In this document: positions 37,101 to 44,070 of the stretch, in pieces | Position numbering within the stretch: the stretch's first letter is position 1 | How the letters are laid out: each line of letters begins with the position of its first letter | Source of the DNA: Corbicula japonica | Lineage: Eukaryota > Mollusca > Bivalvia > Venerida > Cyrenidae | Direction of reading: 5' to 3' | Length of the DNA: 64,000 nucleotides | Assembly: GCA_038501625.1 (NCBI GenBank) | Contig: JAZAYU010000006.1 | Span: 10,214,181-10,278,180 of the forward strand | Program-made: the position numbers and the translations under genes | The notes under the pieces: generated by a model | Told to the model about the DNA's origin: nothing | The model's input: only the letters and a program-made list of their open reading frames with translations | Database searches by the model: none

Positions 37101-40100
37101 ACCAGCGCAAAATATGGAAAACTTGAATTTTTTTTTAAATAGTTGGTTTTTACCTCTTTTAATGCCGATTTTTTCCACTATGATTGCTTGATCTTCCTCC
37201 CCAATAGGCTGAAAACAGAAATCAACTTGATTTGTAAGTGAAGGTGATTAACACCCTGCAATAACTGATTAAATATTTTAAAACTAGATAAGGAATAATA
37301 CAATTCTCAGAACTCCACAATCAAGTTACAGCAATACTGAACTAAATGGTTAACTGCCAATATAATGAAAGGGCCACAGCTGTGGCAATAAGTAGATTTT
37401 TTTCCTGATAATAAACTTCGCCAAGAATATGCACCAAAATTCACTTGTTATCAAATTTCATCTAAAACCAAAATACAGAGTAAATAACAGGTAACTGACC
37501 AAATCGCAAGTACCCGACGGATCTTCATTTCTCCCATACAGATGCTTGAGATCTGAGACGGGTCTCCAGTTTTAGTTTTATAATGTTGGGAACAGGGTTT
37601 TTTTTACTTACCGACTGTGGATGGGATATGTTTGGTATTTCTCTGGCCGCAGCAAGAAAATGTTTCCTTATTTTCTCTTTTTCATCATACTGAAACACAG
37701 AGCAAATTTTAACCTTCAACAAGAAGCGCCACAATGCAACAAAAAAAGGTTTACAATAACCAAGTATCAGGGGCGTAGGCAAGTTCTAAATATTGGGGTG
37801 GCGGAAATTTTGTAATATGATATAATTAGTTTTGTTTAAAAGATATAACTAGAGATGCACGTATAAAATGGTTTCATGGTTACTAAGTTTGTATATTTTA
37901 GAACAATATTCAGGGATTTCAATAGCTTTTGAAAACCAGGGGTCATCTGTTTTCTGTGAACTTTACTACTTATAAACATTTCAACTTAATTTCATGGTTC
38001 AAATAAACATTTATTTTATATTTAAAATGCAAAAGACACAATATCTATCTTTATTCTTGAAAAATTTGACCACTTTTCCTCAATTCCCCTGCATCAAATC
38101 TACCCAAGGCTCAGAATCAGGTGGAGTCAAAAGTGGAAAAAAATCAAATTTGCTTAGTATCAAAATGCAAGAATCTGCATCAATTGAAATTACTGAATAT
38201 TTAAAGTTATTTTTAAAATTTGTTAAAGATTTTGAATCATTTCAAAAACATATTAAAAAACTAATGAAGACATGGATAGTCATCAAACCAACTAGGTTTA
38301 AATGCTCGCAACTTTGGGTTTTCAAAATTCTGAGGTTGATTATAAATATCCATTATATCTGATCACATCTAACTATGGATTAGGAATTATTTTTCAACAG
38401 ATATGATATACTACGTACTTGTTAATATTGGACACCAAAACTAATGTAACATGCCAGTTATCTTATTAAATGACAGATAAATACAATTAACAAAATCATT
38501 ATTGATAATACTCTGGCACTGTACGTGTCATATATTGCAATTAAAATCCGGTGGTCATCTTTAATCGTTAATACCTGTCACGCGCAGCCTGTTGAGCGTA
38601 TAGATGACTGTCTTCAGTGTACCCAAAACTAAAGGCGACATAAAAATACTGGAGCGGCGAAGTTAAAATATAACAGCGGCTGGTCAAAAAATTGGGGCGG
38701 CGGTCGCCGCCCCTTGCCACCCCATTGACTACACCTATGAGTATAGACATCTGATTAGAATCCAGAGTTGCATCTTGATATAAGCTACAAACACACCAAG
38801 GTTGGTGTCAATAGGTCAAAGCAAACTCAAGTTATTATGCAGAAACTTAATTTCTGTTTCTAGCAAGAGCGACCTTGACCTTGATAGGAGACACCTTGGC
38901 AGCAATCCCAAGCTGCCTCTTGATATAAGCTTGCCATAAACTGTTTGGTGTCAATAGGCCAAAGCAAACTCAAGTTATTAAGTGGAAACTAAATTTCTAT
39001 TTTTAGCAACAGGGACCTTGACCTTGTAAGAGACATCTGGGTAGCAATCCCAAGCTGACGCTTAATATAAGCTAGCCACAAACCAAGATTGGAGTCAATA
39101 GGCCAAAGCAAACTCAAGTTTTTGAGCGGAAACTGAATTTCTATTTTTAACAACAGTGACCTTGACCTTGATCTGACCAAATGCAATCCAAAGCTAGGTC
39201 TTCTTGAAAGCTTGCTTTATCCAAAGTTTCATCAAGATTGGTTCCAAACTGAAGTTATTGACCGGAAACCCTCAGTTTGATGCCGCCGGCCTTCATGCCT
39301 GACCTCCCTCCATACCAAAATCTAATAACCAGGATTTTCGTTGAAAACCTTGTTAATTAAAAAAGGTTATTGTTTCAGGAAAAAATACAACAAAACGAGA
39401 TCTGGGAATATTTTTTTACTGTAAAGAGAATGGAACTGACTGAACCTGTTGAAAAATGTGTCTTTAATTCTGTGCTGTCTGATCAGGATCTGCAATGTTT
39501 GCTTTTGATTTTCTATTAATTCTGACCAATAAGCAATCAATGTAGATTAAGAGCTGATGTCACAGATTGCAAAATGATCTGGACCTACACTGGTCACACA
39601 TGCAAAAAACAAGCAAATTCGTTGAATTTATATCCCCCGCCGAGTACTGGTTATTACTAACACAACAGCTGAAGACATAGGGCTTTATTTAGATATTTAT
39701 CATGGATGGCAAAAACAGTGAAAAAATAAACTTCAGATGGTGAAAAGGGTTGGGCAGCTCACCAGAATATAAAAATGAGATGAAAAGTCTTCAAGTTGTT
39801 AAAAAGATGAACGCAGTAGTAAAAATATAGTGCGGTATTTGATTGAAATCCATGCAGAAGTTGCATAGAAGTAGCACAGAAACGAATACTACTCTATATG
39901 CATAGTGCATAACTTATCAAAGGGCCATAACTCTGTGTTAATCGGTCACACCATAACAAGACAACAATATGGGCATCTTGTCTTGGTATTGATGGTTTCC
40001 ATAGTTTCCTGCTAAGAAATAGCAAGGAAACAAATACTGCTCTACATGCAAAATGCATAACTTATCAAAGGGCCATAACTCTGTGTTAAAAGGTCTGACT

Positions 40101-43100
40101 GAAACAAGATGACAAAATGCACATCTCCTGCTTGTATTAAAGGTTTCCAGAAAAATTCATTGAAATCCATCTAGTAGTTGCAGAGAAATAGCGTTGAAAC
40201 AAATACTGCTGTATATGCATAATGCATAAGTTATCAAAGGGCCATAACTCTGTGTTAAACCATCTGACAGGAACAAGACAACAATATTCATATCTCCTCT
40301 TGGTATTGATGGTTTCAAGAAAGTTTCATTGAATTCCATTCAGTTGTTGCAGAGAAATAGCCCGGAAACAAAAAACTGCTCTATGTGCATAAGGCATAGG
40401 TATCAAAGGGCCATAACTCTGTGTTACAGTCTGACTGGAACAAGACCACAATATGTGCATCTCTTCTTGGTATTGATGGTTCTCAGAAAGATTAATTGAA
40501 ATCCATCTGGTAGTTGCAGAGAAATAGCAGAAACGATTACTGCTCTATATGCATAATGCGTAAGTTATCAAAGGGCCATTACTCTGTGTTAAATAGTCTG
40601 ACGGGAACAAGACTATGATATGAGCATTTCCTCTTGGTATAGATGGTTTCCAGAAAGTTTCATTGAAATCCATCCAATAGTTGCAAAGAAAAAACACGGA
40701 AATGAATACTGCTCTCTATGCATAATGCATAAGTTATCAAAGGGCCATAACTCTGTGTTAAACAGTCTGACCAAAACAAGACGACAATATGCGCATCTCC
40801 TCTTGGTATAGATGGTTTCCAGAAAGTTTCATTGAATTCCATTCAGTAGTTGCAGAGAAAAAGCCCGGAAACGAATACTGCTCTATATGCATAATGCATA
40901 AGGTATCAAAGGGCCATAACTCTGTGTTCAACAGTCTGACCAGAACAAGACGATGATATGCACATCTCCACTTGGTATTGATGGTTCTCAGAAAGATTCA
41001 TTGAAATCCATCCGGTAGTTGCAGAGAAATAGCGCGGAAATGAATACTGCTTTATATGCATAATGCATAAATTATCAAAGGGCAATAACTCTGTGTTAAA
41101 CAGTCTGACTGGAATAAGACGACAATATGCGCATCTCCTCTCGGTATAGATGGTTTCCAGCAAGTTTCATTGAAATCCATTCAGTAGTTGCAGAGAAATA
41201 GCGCGGAAACGAATACTGCTCTATATACATAATGCATAGGTTATCAAAGGGCCATAACTCTGTGTTAAATGGTCTGACCGGAACAAGACAAAGATATGCG
41301 CATCTCCTCTTGGTACTGATGGTTCCCACAAAGTTTCGTTGAAATCCATCCAGTGGTTGCGGAGAAATAGCGCGGAAACGAAATTCAGACGGACAGCGTG
41401 ACAGCGTGACGACGTGACACTGTGACGACGTGACGGACGGACAACACCAAAACAATATCCCCCTCCCGATTTCATCAGCGGGGGATAAAAACAACCTTGT
41501 ATTTTGGATTAAATGCTTAACCCTCTGCATACAGTTAACCTCATGAATTCAATGGCAAATAGTGTAACAGTGTAGATCCTGATCAGACTTTCCAAAAAAA
41601 AAATTTTCAGAAGGAGATTGCATCACAGCAATAAGGGATGTCTGATTAAATGTCAATGGCATTATGATATAGATGCCCCAAATTAAAATGGCAATCAAGA
41701 CAAATTTTATAATGTGTTTCTATTATTTCTGTGCTATGCTTTGTAATTTTCATTAGGCCACCTTAGTGCAAAAATGGTTTTACTCCTTATTTCATTGTCA
41801 TGTATACTGTTTTTGCACTAACTTGATGATTTGTTGTCCAAATACTTGTTCTACTTAAACCAAATAATTATTTTAAAAACATTAGATAGACATTACTTAC
41901 ATCTGAGGTCTTGGTGAGTTCTTCATAAAGCTCTTCCTAAAAAAAAAAATTCGCTACATTCAGGCATACAACAGCAGTGTTAAAACCTGAAGTTAGAGCA
42001 TCTAGATATTTAGATATTGTCTTACAGCATTTACTTATAAATCATTATTTTTTACAGGGGTTTAATTTTCGTGTATTCCACTCTTAGGAAAGTGCATAAA
42101 AAATGAAAATGTATGAGAATATAAGCGCACAAATTTATGCCTGAACTAAAATGAAATTAATGTCTTCTGCAAGAAATTTGATTTCCACTTCATATAGGCC
42201 TTTCATTTCATGGGCAAACAGTGTAGATCCAGATCAGCCAAAACACCTGTGCCGTCTGATAAGTATCTGCACTATTCATTTTCAGAGTTATTAGATTATT
42301 TCTAACCAAGAATAGAACAGTGTAGATCCTGATCAGACAGCATAAATGTCTAGGTAAATCTGGATCTACACATGTCAACTCAAAAGGAATAAACTTAAAA
42401 GCAATTTGCACAATGTCAGATATACAACAATAAATCCACTTCATACTTTATTGGCCTTTATACAAAAACAGAAATTGTACAAATTAAAAGCCTCACTTTT
42501 TCAAAGTCCCTTGCTTCCGTGTGTAAAATTAAAACCTAGAAAATTTAAATCTTACAACTTTGTCCATATCTCCGACACCTTTTCTATCGATGACATTTTT
42601 TCTGATGACCTCTCTCTTCTCCGGGTGTAGAAGAAGCTTCAGATCAAGTTCTGGTTCTGTAAGACAAATATCTAGCTGCAAAAACCTCCTTGGTGACAAC
42701 ATTGATATAATAATACCTAAGAATGATAATAATAAAACCTGGGCCCAAGATCATTACAACCGAGATTGGAGATCTATCTTAAATAATGAGGATCTGATAT
42801 GGAGACTAGTCTACATTTTAGCTGATCTGATACTTGAGATTTGAGACTTGTCTTCAAATTTAGTTTTATGATCTTGAGCACAATACTAACTAGATGATGC
42901 AAGTTTTTTTAACTTGATAGGTGTTCAGCTGAACATTATGTTGCTCTTTGGTACTTTGTCAGAATAAAAAAAACTCATAGTTTGATGAAAAAAATATTAA
43001 GAAATGGTTAAGTTATATGCAACGTTACGTTTTTGTGACAAAATCCAAGTAAAAAAAGGGGCATAATTCCATCAAACACGACCTTGACATAAAGATTTTG

Positions 43101-43480
43101 GCTTCATCCCCACCATATTGTCATAAGCAAAGTAATTTGAAAGTTTGTTAAGAAATATTAAGAAATGGCAAAGCTATAGCTAATGTAAAGTTGATGGACA
43201 AAATGATCCCTTTGATACTATCACCCAAGTGACAATCTTATGTCAAAAGAACACCAGGAAAGATGTAAGGAAATGTCTGGATAACAATTCAACACCACTC
43301 TTGTTTACTTTTACCTTTCAGTTTGAATGGGATATTCCATCGGTTTTCAAAGCTTGTATCATCATTATCCACCTGTGTGATTCTAGTACTATGTAGAACT
43401 TTGATCTCCGTTCTCAGTCTGGACCAGCTTAATCCTGTCACTCTCCTTAATCTTGTACTCAGTAGCTGGGTGATTCTCAT
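15614..43480 (-). CDS. SARS2: Mitochondrial seryl-tRNA synthetase, whole gene
   Basis: Class II aminoacyl-tRNA synthetase that charges mitochondrial tRNA-Ser. Sixteen coding exons, in transcript order: 43480-43315, 42656-42556, 41936-41901, 37689-37612, 37208-37154, 34774-34702, 32331-32226, 31596-31549, 30962-30854, 28484-28439, 26217-26130, 24963-24851, 24578-24485, 22352-22260, 17831-17766, 16174-15614. They total 1833 nt, 610 aa, in frame at every junction. Markers: Arg-rich presequence, motif 1 ([11 protein letters not shown]), TAE serine loop (251-253), motif 2 CYRAET (R282, E284), [35 protein letters not shown], and motif 3 [16 protein letters not shown] (R412). Vertebrate proteins are about 520 aa; the excess is a low-complexity C-terminal tail. 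A leader exon probably lies upstream of 43484. Confidence 0.95.
16203..16427. repeat. GATC-rich MITE copy
   Basis: Diverged copy with CAGTGTAGATCCAGATCAG and TCTGATCAGGATCTACAGTG, ending AAAAAAGGGTTAAG. In SARS2 intron 15. Confidence 0.75.
16573..17591. mobile_element. Non-autonomous mariner-type element with 100-bp inverted ends
   Basis: Inverted ends of about 102 bp begin CGAGGGTTGTCCCAATAAAT and are flanked by TA on both sides (16571-16572 and 17592-17593), the Tc1/mariner target duplication. The 1 kb interior has no transposase frame. It sits in SARS2 intron 15. Confidence 0.88.
17766..17831 (-). CDS. SARS2: SARS2 exon 15: motif 3
   Basis: 66 nt encoding [20 protein letters not shown] plus [16 protein letters not shown] is SerRS motif 3, with the ATP-binding Arg. 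Acceptor GTTATAG|GTAAAT. The donor is AAG|GCAAGT, a GC-AG intron: joining at this GC keeps the frame into GGSISIP, whereas the nearby GT (4 nt on) would give a stop. Confidence 0.93.
18038..18278. repeat. GATC-rich MITE, best-preserved copy
   Basis: Complete element: TTAACCCTTTCCTCCATAGA at one end and TATATGGAGGAAAGGGTTA at the other. The interior holds two GATC palindromic blocks (TCTGATCAGGATCTAAACTG; CAGATCCTGATCAG) and GGTCGCACATGCGTT. No coding capacity. Confidence 0.88.
18343..18591. repeat. GATC-rich MITE copy
   Basis: Second, more diverged copy 65 bp after the preceding one, in the same orientation (TTAACCCTTTACCCCATTGG ... AGTGAAGGGATA). Confidence 0.82.
18770..20399 (-). mobile_element. 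Helitron-like non-autonomous element A with internal tandem array
   Basis: On the minus strand the element ends in hairpin TGTTCCGCGGAACA followed by CAACATT and CTAG|T, the Helitron 3' signature. The other end is TTGTGTCGCCTGCGATAGCA. The interior (about 19030-20300) holds about eight copies of a roughly 160-bp unit including AAGTTGCATTTGAAAGGGGC and GATGGCATTGTTCGTGCTGA. Long open frames here arise from the repeat, not from a gene. In SARS2 intron 14. Confidence 0.8.
20489..21845 (-). mobile_element. Helitron-like element B, sister of element A
   Basis: Same ends as element A (CTAG-AATGTTGTGTTCC, hairpin; other end CTATCGCAGGCGACACAA) with about six internal units of the same 160-bp repeat. 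It begins about 90 bp from the end of A and has the same orientation. Confidence 0.8.
21905..22035. repeat. Dispersed repeat, copy 2 (GGATTTTGGCCAGAAAGTT family)
   Basis: Contains CATGGGGATTTTGGCCAGAA and CCCCCTTCCTGGAAATCTTG; homologous to 11090-11235 and 24695-24815. Confidence 0.7.
22260..22352 (-). CDS. SARS2: SARS2 exon 14
   Basis: 93 nt, phase 0. It encodes [20 protein letters not shown] then [11 protein letters not shown]. The S-NCTD-QSRRLNI-Y signature is conserved in bacterial and mitochondrial SerRS. Acceptor ATTTCAG, donor ACT|GTAAGT. Confidence 0.96.
22408..22555. repeat. Foldback MITE, GGGCCC family
   Basis: Inverted arms GGGCTCCAGATCATAAAACT and AGTTTTATGATTTTGGGCCC around a GGCAACCAGTCACC-like centre. 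Confidence 0.82.
22595..22695. repeat. Short hairpin element
   Basis: CTGTCACCGAGGGTTAACTG pairs with CAGTTCACCCGAGGTGACAG about 40 bp away, forming a strong stem-loop. It is probably part of a small foldback element in SARS2 intron 13. Confidence 0.65.
23060..23272. repeat. GATC-rich MITE copy
   Basis: TTAACCCTTTACTCCCAAAT to AGTAAAGGGTTAA, with the CAGTGTAGATC block inside; shortened in the right half. Confidence 0.78.
23868..24107 (-). mobile_element. tRNA-derived SINE
   Basis: On the minus strand the head reads TAGCCTAGTGGTTAAGGCAT (box A-like), a stem-loop with a CTTGGGA loop, and GGTTCGAATCC (perfect box B), resembling tRNA-Pro(UGG). It has a long unrelated tail and lacks a complete acceptor stem, so it is a SINE, not a tRNA gene. 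In SARS2 intron 13. Confidence 0.8.
24114..24358. repeat. GATC-rich MITE copy
   Basis: TTAAACCCTTTCCTCCATTT to CACAGAGGAAAGGGTTAA, inserted directly beside the SINE. Confidence 0.82.
24485..24578 (-). CDS. SARS2: SARS2 exon 13
   Basis: 94 nt encoding [20 protein letters not shown] then [11 protein letters not shown], the strongly conserved DMP--ELG--A--KFDIE-WMP block of SerRS. Donor GAG|GTGATT; acceptor GATTGCAG. Confidence 0.97.
24695..24815. repeat. Dispersed repeat, copy 3 (GGATTTTGGCCAGAAAGTT family)
   Basis: TTTTCATGGGGATTCTGGCC and CCCCCTTTCTGGAAATC match the copies at 11090 and 21905. Confidence 0.68.
24851..24963 (-). CDS. SARS2: SARS2 exon 12
   Basis: 113 nt, ends phase 2. Encodes [20 protein letters not shown] ... 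FSQLGLHFR, the VEMF---T-E-S-E block between motifs 2 and 3. Confidence 0.96.
25407..26129. repeat. 43-bp minisatellite carrying copies of the SARS2 exon 11 splice donor
   Basis: About 17 units. Read on the minus strand each has CACCAGTTCACCAAG|GTAGGA, the last 15 nt of exon 11 plus its donor, followed by AAAAGTCATGGATTGTTATG. The first unit begins directly at the true exon edge (26130). Variants: GTTCGCCAAG, GTTTGCCAAG. A one-unit extension of exon 11 would shift the frame (43 nt), and the second unit brings a stop (TTA TGA). Confidence 0.95.
26130..26217 (-). CDS. SARS2: SARS2 exon 11: motif 2
   Basis: 88 nt, entered in phase 2, exits phase 0. Encodes [20 protein letters not shown] then [15 protein letters not shown] is class II motif 2 (R282 and E284 contact ATP and serine). 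YRVHQFTK is the conserved end of the motif 2 region. Its 3' edge is the founder of the tandem array that follows it in the intron. Confidence 0.97.
26735..28300. mobile_element. Non-autonomous element with two internal tandem arrays
   Basis: Bounded by AAAACCAGGTTTTC-like ends (about 26785 and 28235-28270). From about 26900 to 27630 there are five units of roughly 140 bp with AGTGACCTTGACCTTGATCA and GGGTAGCAATCCCAAGCTGC. From 27660 to 28180 there are three units of roughly 160 bp with AAAAAGGGGCATAACTTTGT. No coding capacity. A relative lies at 38765-39350. Confidence 0.7.
28439..28484 (-). CDS. SARS2: SARS2 exon 10
   Basis: 46 nt encoding [15 protein letters not shown], joining exon 9 in phase 1 and exon 11 in phase 2 (AA|G, Lys). 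It corresponds to the GYFMD----DLP segment between the TAE loop and motif 2. Acceptor CTTTTTTTCAG, donor AA|GTAAGA. Confidence 0.92.
28798..29037 (-). other. Unassigned 79-codon open frame in SARS2 intron 9
   Basis: Reads [20 protein letters not shown] ... IRQIFHK and stop, with a protein-like composition. No match to SerRS, and no clear acceptor or donor. It may be a relic exon or chance. Confidence 0.2.
29572..30935. repeat. Tandem array of SARS2 exon 9 3' halves (12 extra mini-exons)
   Basis: Unit of about 104 bp. On the minus strand: CACTGATTTAG|GTGTAYAGACTAGATCC ... GGTACAGCAGAAATGKCACT GGCTG|GTAAGAGC(TGT)n. Each unit is a 70-nt copy of the end of exon 9 ([20 protein letters not shown] plus ALAG or SLAG) with an intact donor, 34 nt of intron and a potential TTTAG acceptor. 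Thirteen donors in all, counting the true exon. Units near 29.6-30.1 kb mostly encode AEMALAG; those near the true exon encode AEMSLAG. Reading frames stay open in essentially all units. Confidence 0.96.
30854..30962 (-). CDS. SARS2: SARS2 exon 9: TAE serine-binding loop
   Basis: 109 nt from acceptor CTTACAG|GAGAGT to donor GCTG|GTAAGA, phase 0 to 1. Encodes [13 protein letters not shown] followed by [20 protein letters not shown] and SLAG. Thr-Ala-Glu (251-253) is the conserved serine-recognition loop. Only this copy has the first 13 codons, so it is the founder and the only one fully matching the family. Confidence 0.97.
31082..31195. repeat. Palindromic element
   Basis: GTAAGTCATATTCATATTTT pairs with AAATTTATGAATATGGCTTAC; the centre is CTGAGGAGTCCTCAG. 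A foldback of about 110 bp in SARS2 intron 8. Confidence 0.75.
31243..31443. repeat. GATC-rich MITE copy
   Basis: Diverged; CAACCCTGAATGGGCAAACA ... AGTGTTAAGGGTTAAG, with CAGTGTAGATCCAGATCAG. Confidence 0.72.
31549..31596 (-). CDS. SARS2: SARS2 exon 8: motif 1
   Basis: 48 nt encoding [16 protein letters not shown], the motif 1 strand with the invariant Pro (GF-----PDLL). Phase 0 at both ends, so skipping or replacing the next exon can keep frame. Confidence 0.95.
32226..32331 (-). CDS. SARS2: SARS2 exon 7
   Basis: 106 nt, entered in phase 2. Encodes [20 protein letters not shown] then [15 protein letters not shown], corresponding to the G-R-YYL-G--A-LE-ALV-F segment before motif 1. Confidence 0.95.
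32432..32572. repeat. Palindromic element
   Basis: AAGGATTGAATCAATTTTTT pairs with ATATCGATTCAATCCTTATT, and GTATGGAAAACAGTTGG with CCAACTGTTTTTCATAC. The two open frames on opposite strands here are products of the palindrome. Confidence 0.8.
32927..33175. repeat. GATC-rich MITE copy
   Basis: Well preserved; TAAACCCTTTCCTCCATAGA ... TATATGGAGGAAAGGGTTAA with both GATC palindromic blocks. Confidence 0.85.
34143..34412 (-). mobile_element. Short Helitron-like element C
   Basis: On the minus strand it ends GTGTCCAAGGACAC (hairpin), ATT, CTAG|T, preceded by GTGGGGGCATCA. The other end begins TTTTATGCCCCTACG. These are the same ends as element D at 58.0-60.1 kb. About 270 bp, no coding capacity. 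Confidence 0.78.
34702..34774 (-). CDS. SARS2: SARS2 exon 6
   Basis: 73 nt, phase 1 to 2. Encodes [20 protein letters not shown] then HLRIR; the H-ELGE-LGL-like segment that opens the catalytic domain (here [12 protein letters not shown]). Acceptor TTATTTTAG, donor AG|GTATGT. Confidence 0.9.
35003..36026. repeat. GATC-rich MITE copy split by a pogo-like insertion
   Basis: Left part 35003-35116 (TTAACCCTTTACTC ... GTTCGCTTTTAGAT) and right part 35948-36026 (ATTAGATGTGCCGGTGG ... TATGGAGGAACGTGTTAA) are halves of one element interrupted by 831 bp. Confidence 0.82.
35117..35947. mobile_element. Non-autonomous pogo/Tigger-like element
   Basis: Inverted ends CAGTAAAACTTCGAAAACTC and GAGTTTTCGAAGTTTTACTG with flanking TA on each side. 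No transposase. Nested in a GATC-rich MITE, so it is the younger insertion. Confidence 0.88.
36293..36968. mobile_element. Second pogo/Tigger-like element
   Basis: Ends CAGTCGAACTTCGATGGCTC and GAGCCATCGAAGTTCGACTG flanked by TA. 676 bp, no transposase frame. The ends differ from the 35117 element, so it is a separate family. Confidence 0.88.
37154..37208 (-). CDS. SARS2: SARS2 exon 5
   Basis: 55 nt encoding [18 protein letters not shown], phase 0 to 1. P-G-E--A-IV---G follows the N-terminal helical arm in SerRS. Confidence 0.92.
37535..37592. repeat. Half copy of the GGGCCC foldback MITE
   Basis: CAGATGCTTGAGATCTGAGA and CCAGTTTTAGTTTTATAATG match one arm of the family. It ends about 20 bp from the exon 4 donor. 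Confidence 0.7.
37612..37689 (-). CDS. SARS2: SARS2 exon 4
   Basis: 78 nt, phase 0 both sides: [20 protein letters not shown] then ISHPQS. This is the second helix of the arm leading into IPN--HP, a SerRS signature before P-G-. Confidence 0.94.
38765..39350. repeat. Tandem-repeat element related to 26735-28300
   Basis: About three and a half units with GGCCAAAGCAAACTCAAGTT, GTGACCTTGACCTTGAT and AGCAATCCCAAGCTG, ending with AACCAGGATTTTCGTTGAAA. Confidence 0.72.
39450..39610. repeat. Degenerate GATC-rich MITE copy
   Basis: GTGCTGTCTGATCAGGATCT and GATCTGGACCTACACTGGTC blocks remain; the ends are lost. Confidence 0.6.
39632..41488. mobile_element. Non-autonomous element with about nine 165-bp internal units
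   Basis: Ends TATCCCCCGC and GCGGGGGATA are inverted. The interior repeats a unit with CTGCTCTATATGCATAATGC, TTATCAAAGGGCCATAACTC and GATGGTTTCCAGAAAGTTTC. Near the right end are short GTGACGACGTGAC repeats. Minus-strand open frames here are repeat artefacts. In SARS2 intron 3. Confidence 0.8.
41517..41600. repeat. Partial GATC-rich MITE
   Basis: TTAACCCTCTGCATACAG ... GTGTAGATCCTGATCAG; the right half is missing. Confidence 0.6.
41901..41936 (-). CDS. SARS2: SARS2 exon 3
   Basis: 36-nt microexon encoding [12 protein letters not shown], phase 0 both sides, with acceptor TTTTTTTTTTAG and donor GAT|GTAAGT. It fits the coiled-coil arm between KLLLHPEK and YDEKEK. Confidence 0.85.
42185..42392. 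repeat. GATC-rich MITE copy
   Basis: Diverged; GGGCAAACAGTGTAGATCCA and GTGTAGATCCTGATCAGACA with partial ends. Confidence 0.65.
42556..42656 (-). CDS. SARS2: SARS2 exon 2
   Basis: 101 nt, phase 1 to 0: [20 protein letters not shown] then [25 protein letters not shown] is the start of the SerRS N-terminal domain. Acceptor TCTTACAG, donor GTT|GTAAGA. Confidence 0.94.
42740..42884. repeat. Foldback MITE, GGGCCC family
   Basis: GGGCCCAAGATCATTACAAC ... TTTAGTTTTATGATCTTGAGC; diverged arms. Confidence 0.78.
43315..43480 (-). CDS. SARS2: SARS2 exon 1 (first coding exon): mitochondrial presequence
   Basis: ATG at 43480 and 55 codons plus one base to donor AAAG|GTAAAA. It begins [20 protein letters not shown] followed by [16 protein letters not shown]: Arg- and Ser-rich with no acidic residue until residue 25, as expected for a mitochondrial targeting peptide. 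The end RWNIPFKLK joins EPELDL of exon 2. An acceptor (GCATTACAG|AAAG) lies 4 nt before the ATG, so a non-coding leader exon probably exists further upstream. Confidence 0.88.
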
Positions 43481-43504
43481 CTTTCTGTAATGCTGTTATC
43501 TCAA

Positions 43505-43585
43505 AATAAATGGTCGCTATTTCAGCCAATCAGATGCTTGAGATTTGAGACTGGTTTCAAATCTCAGTTTTATAATCTTCAGCAC
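43505..43585. repeat. Half foldback MITE near the SARS2 start exon
   Basis: GGTCGCTATTTCAGCCAATC ... CTCAGTTTTATAATC matches one arm and the centre of the GGGCCC family. It lies about 20 bp upstream of the acceptor for the ATG exon. Confidence 0.75.
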
Positions 43586-43724
43586 AGCTTTGTCATGAAA
43601 CTGAACTTGATCCCACTGAAATTCATTTCAAATAATGTGTAAAGTTAATGATTTTACTGCACTCACATGCATGTTAAATGTAATGAACAGGAGTTATGTA
43701 GAAGTCATATTGGCCAAAGTTTAA

Positions 43725-43790
43725 ACCCTGGTCAGCCTACAAGTGCACGCAGGTTTGATTAGGGTCTACACTGTTCACTTTTCATTTGAT
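43725..43790. repeat. Fragment of GATC-rich MITE
   Basis: CCCTGGTCAGCC ... GATTAGGGTCTACACTGTTC; short remnant. Confidence 0.5.
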
Positions 43791-43824
43791 CACAACTGTG
43801 AACAATTAAAATGACAAACTTGGG

Positions 43825-43960
43825 TCAAGATCATAACATTGAGAATGGAGACCAAGGGCCCAAAATCAAAAAAAAATTAATGGAGACCAGTCATCAATCT
43901 AAAGTATCTGATTAGCTGAAATGAAGACTAGAGACAAAATTTCATTGTCATAATTCCAAA
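43825..43960. repeat. Diverged foldback MITE, GGGCCC family
   Basis: GGGTCAAGATCATAACATTG and GAGAATGGAGACC; the second arm is decayed. Confidence 0.6.
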
Positions 43961-44070
43961 CAGCATTTGAAGATTAAGACATCAATAACTATTAATGACT
44001 TATGTCTTCGTGGAATTCAACTTTTGTCTTTAAAAGGATATTTCAACATGGATATAACTCTTACAGTAGG

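Noticed and set aside
40157..41530. Repeated minus-strand open frames ([22 protein letters not shown])
   Set aside because: Products of the 165-bp internal units of the 39632-41488 element.
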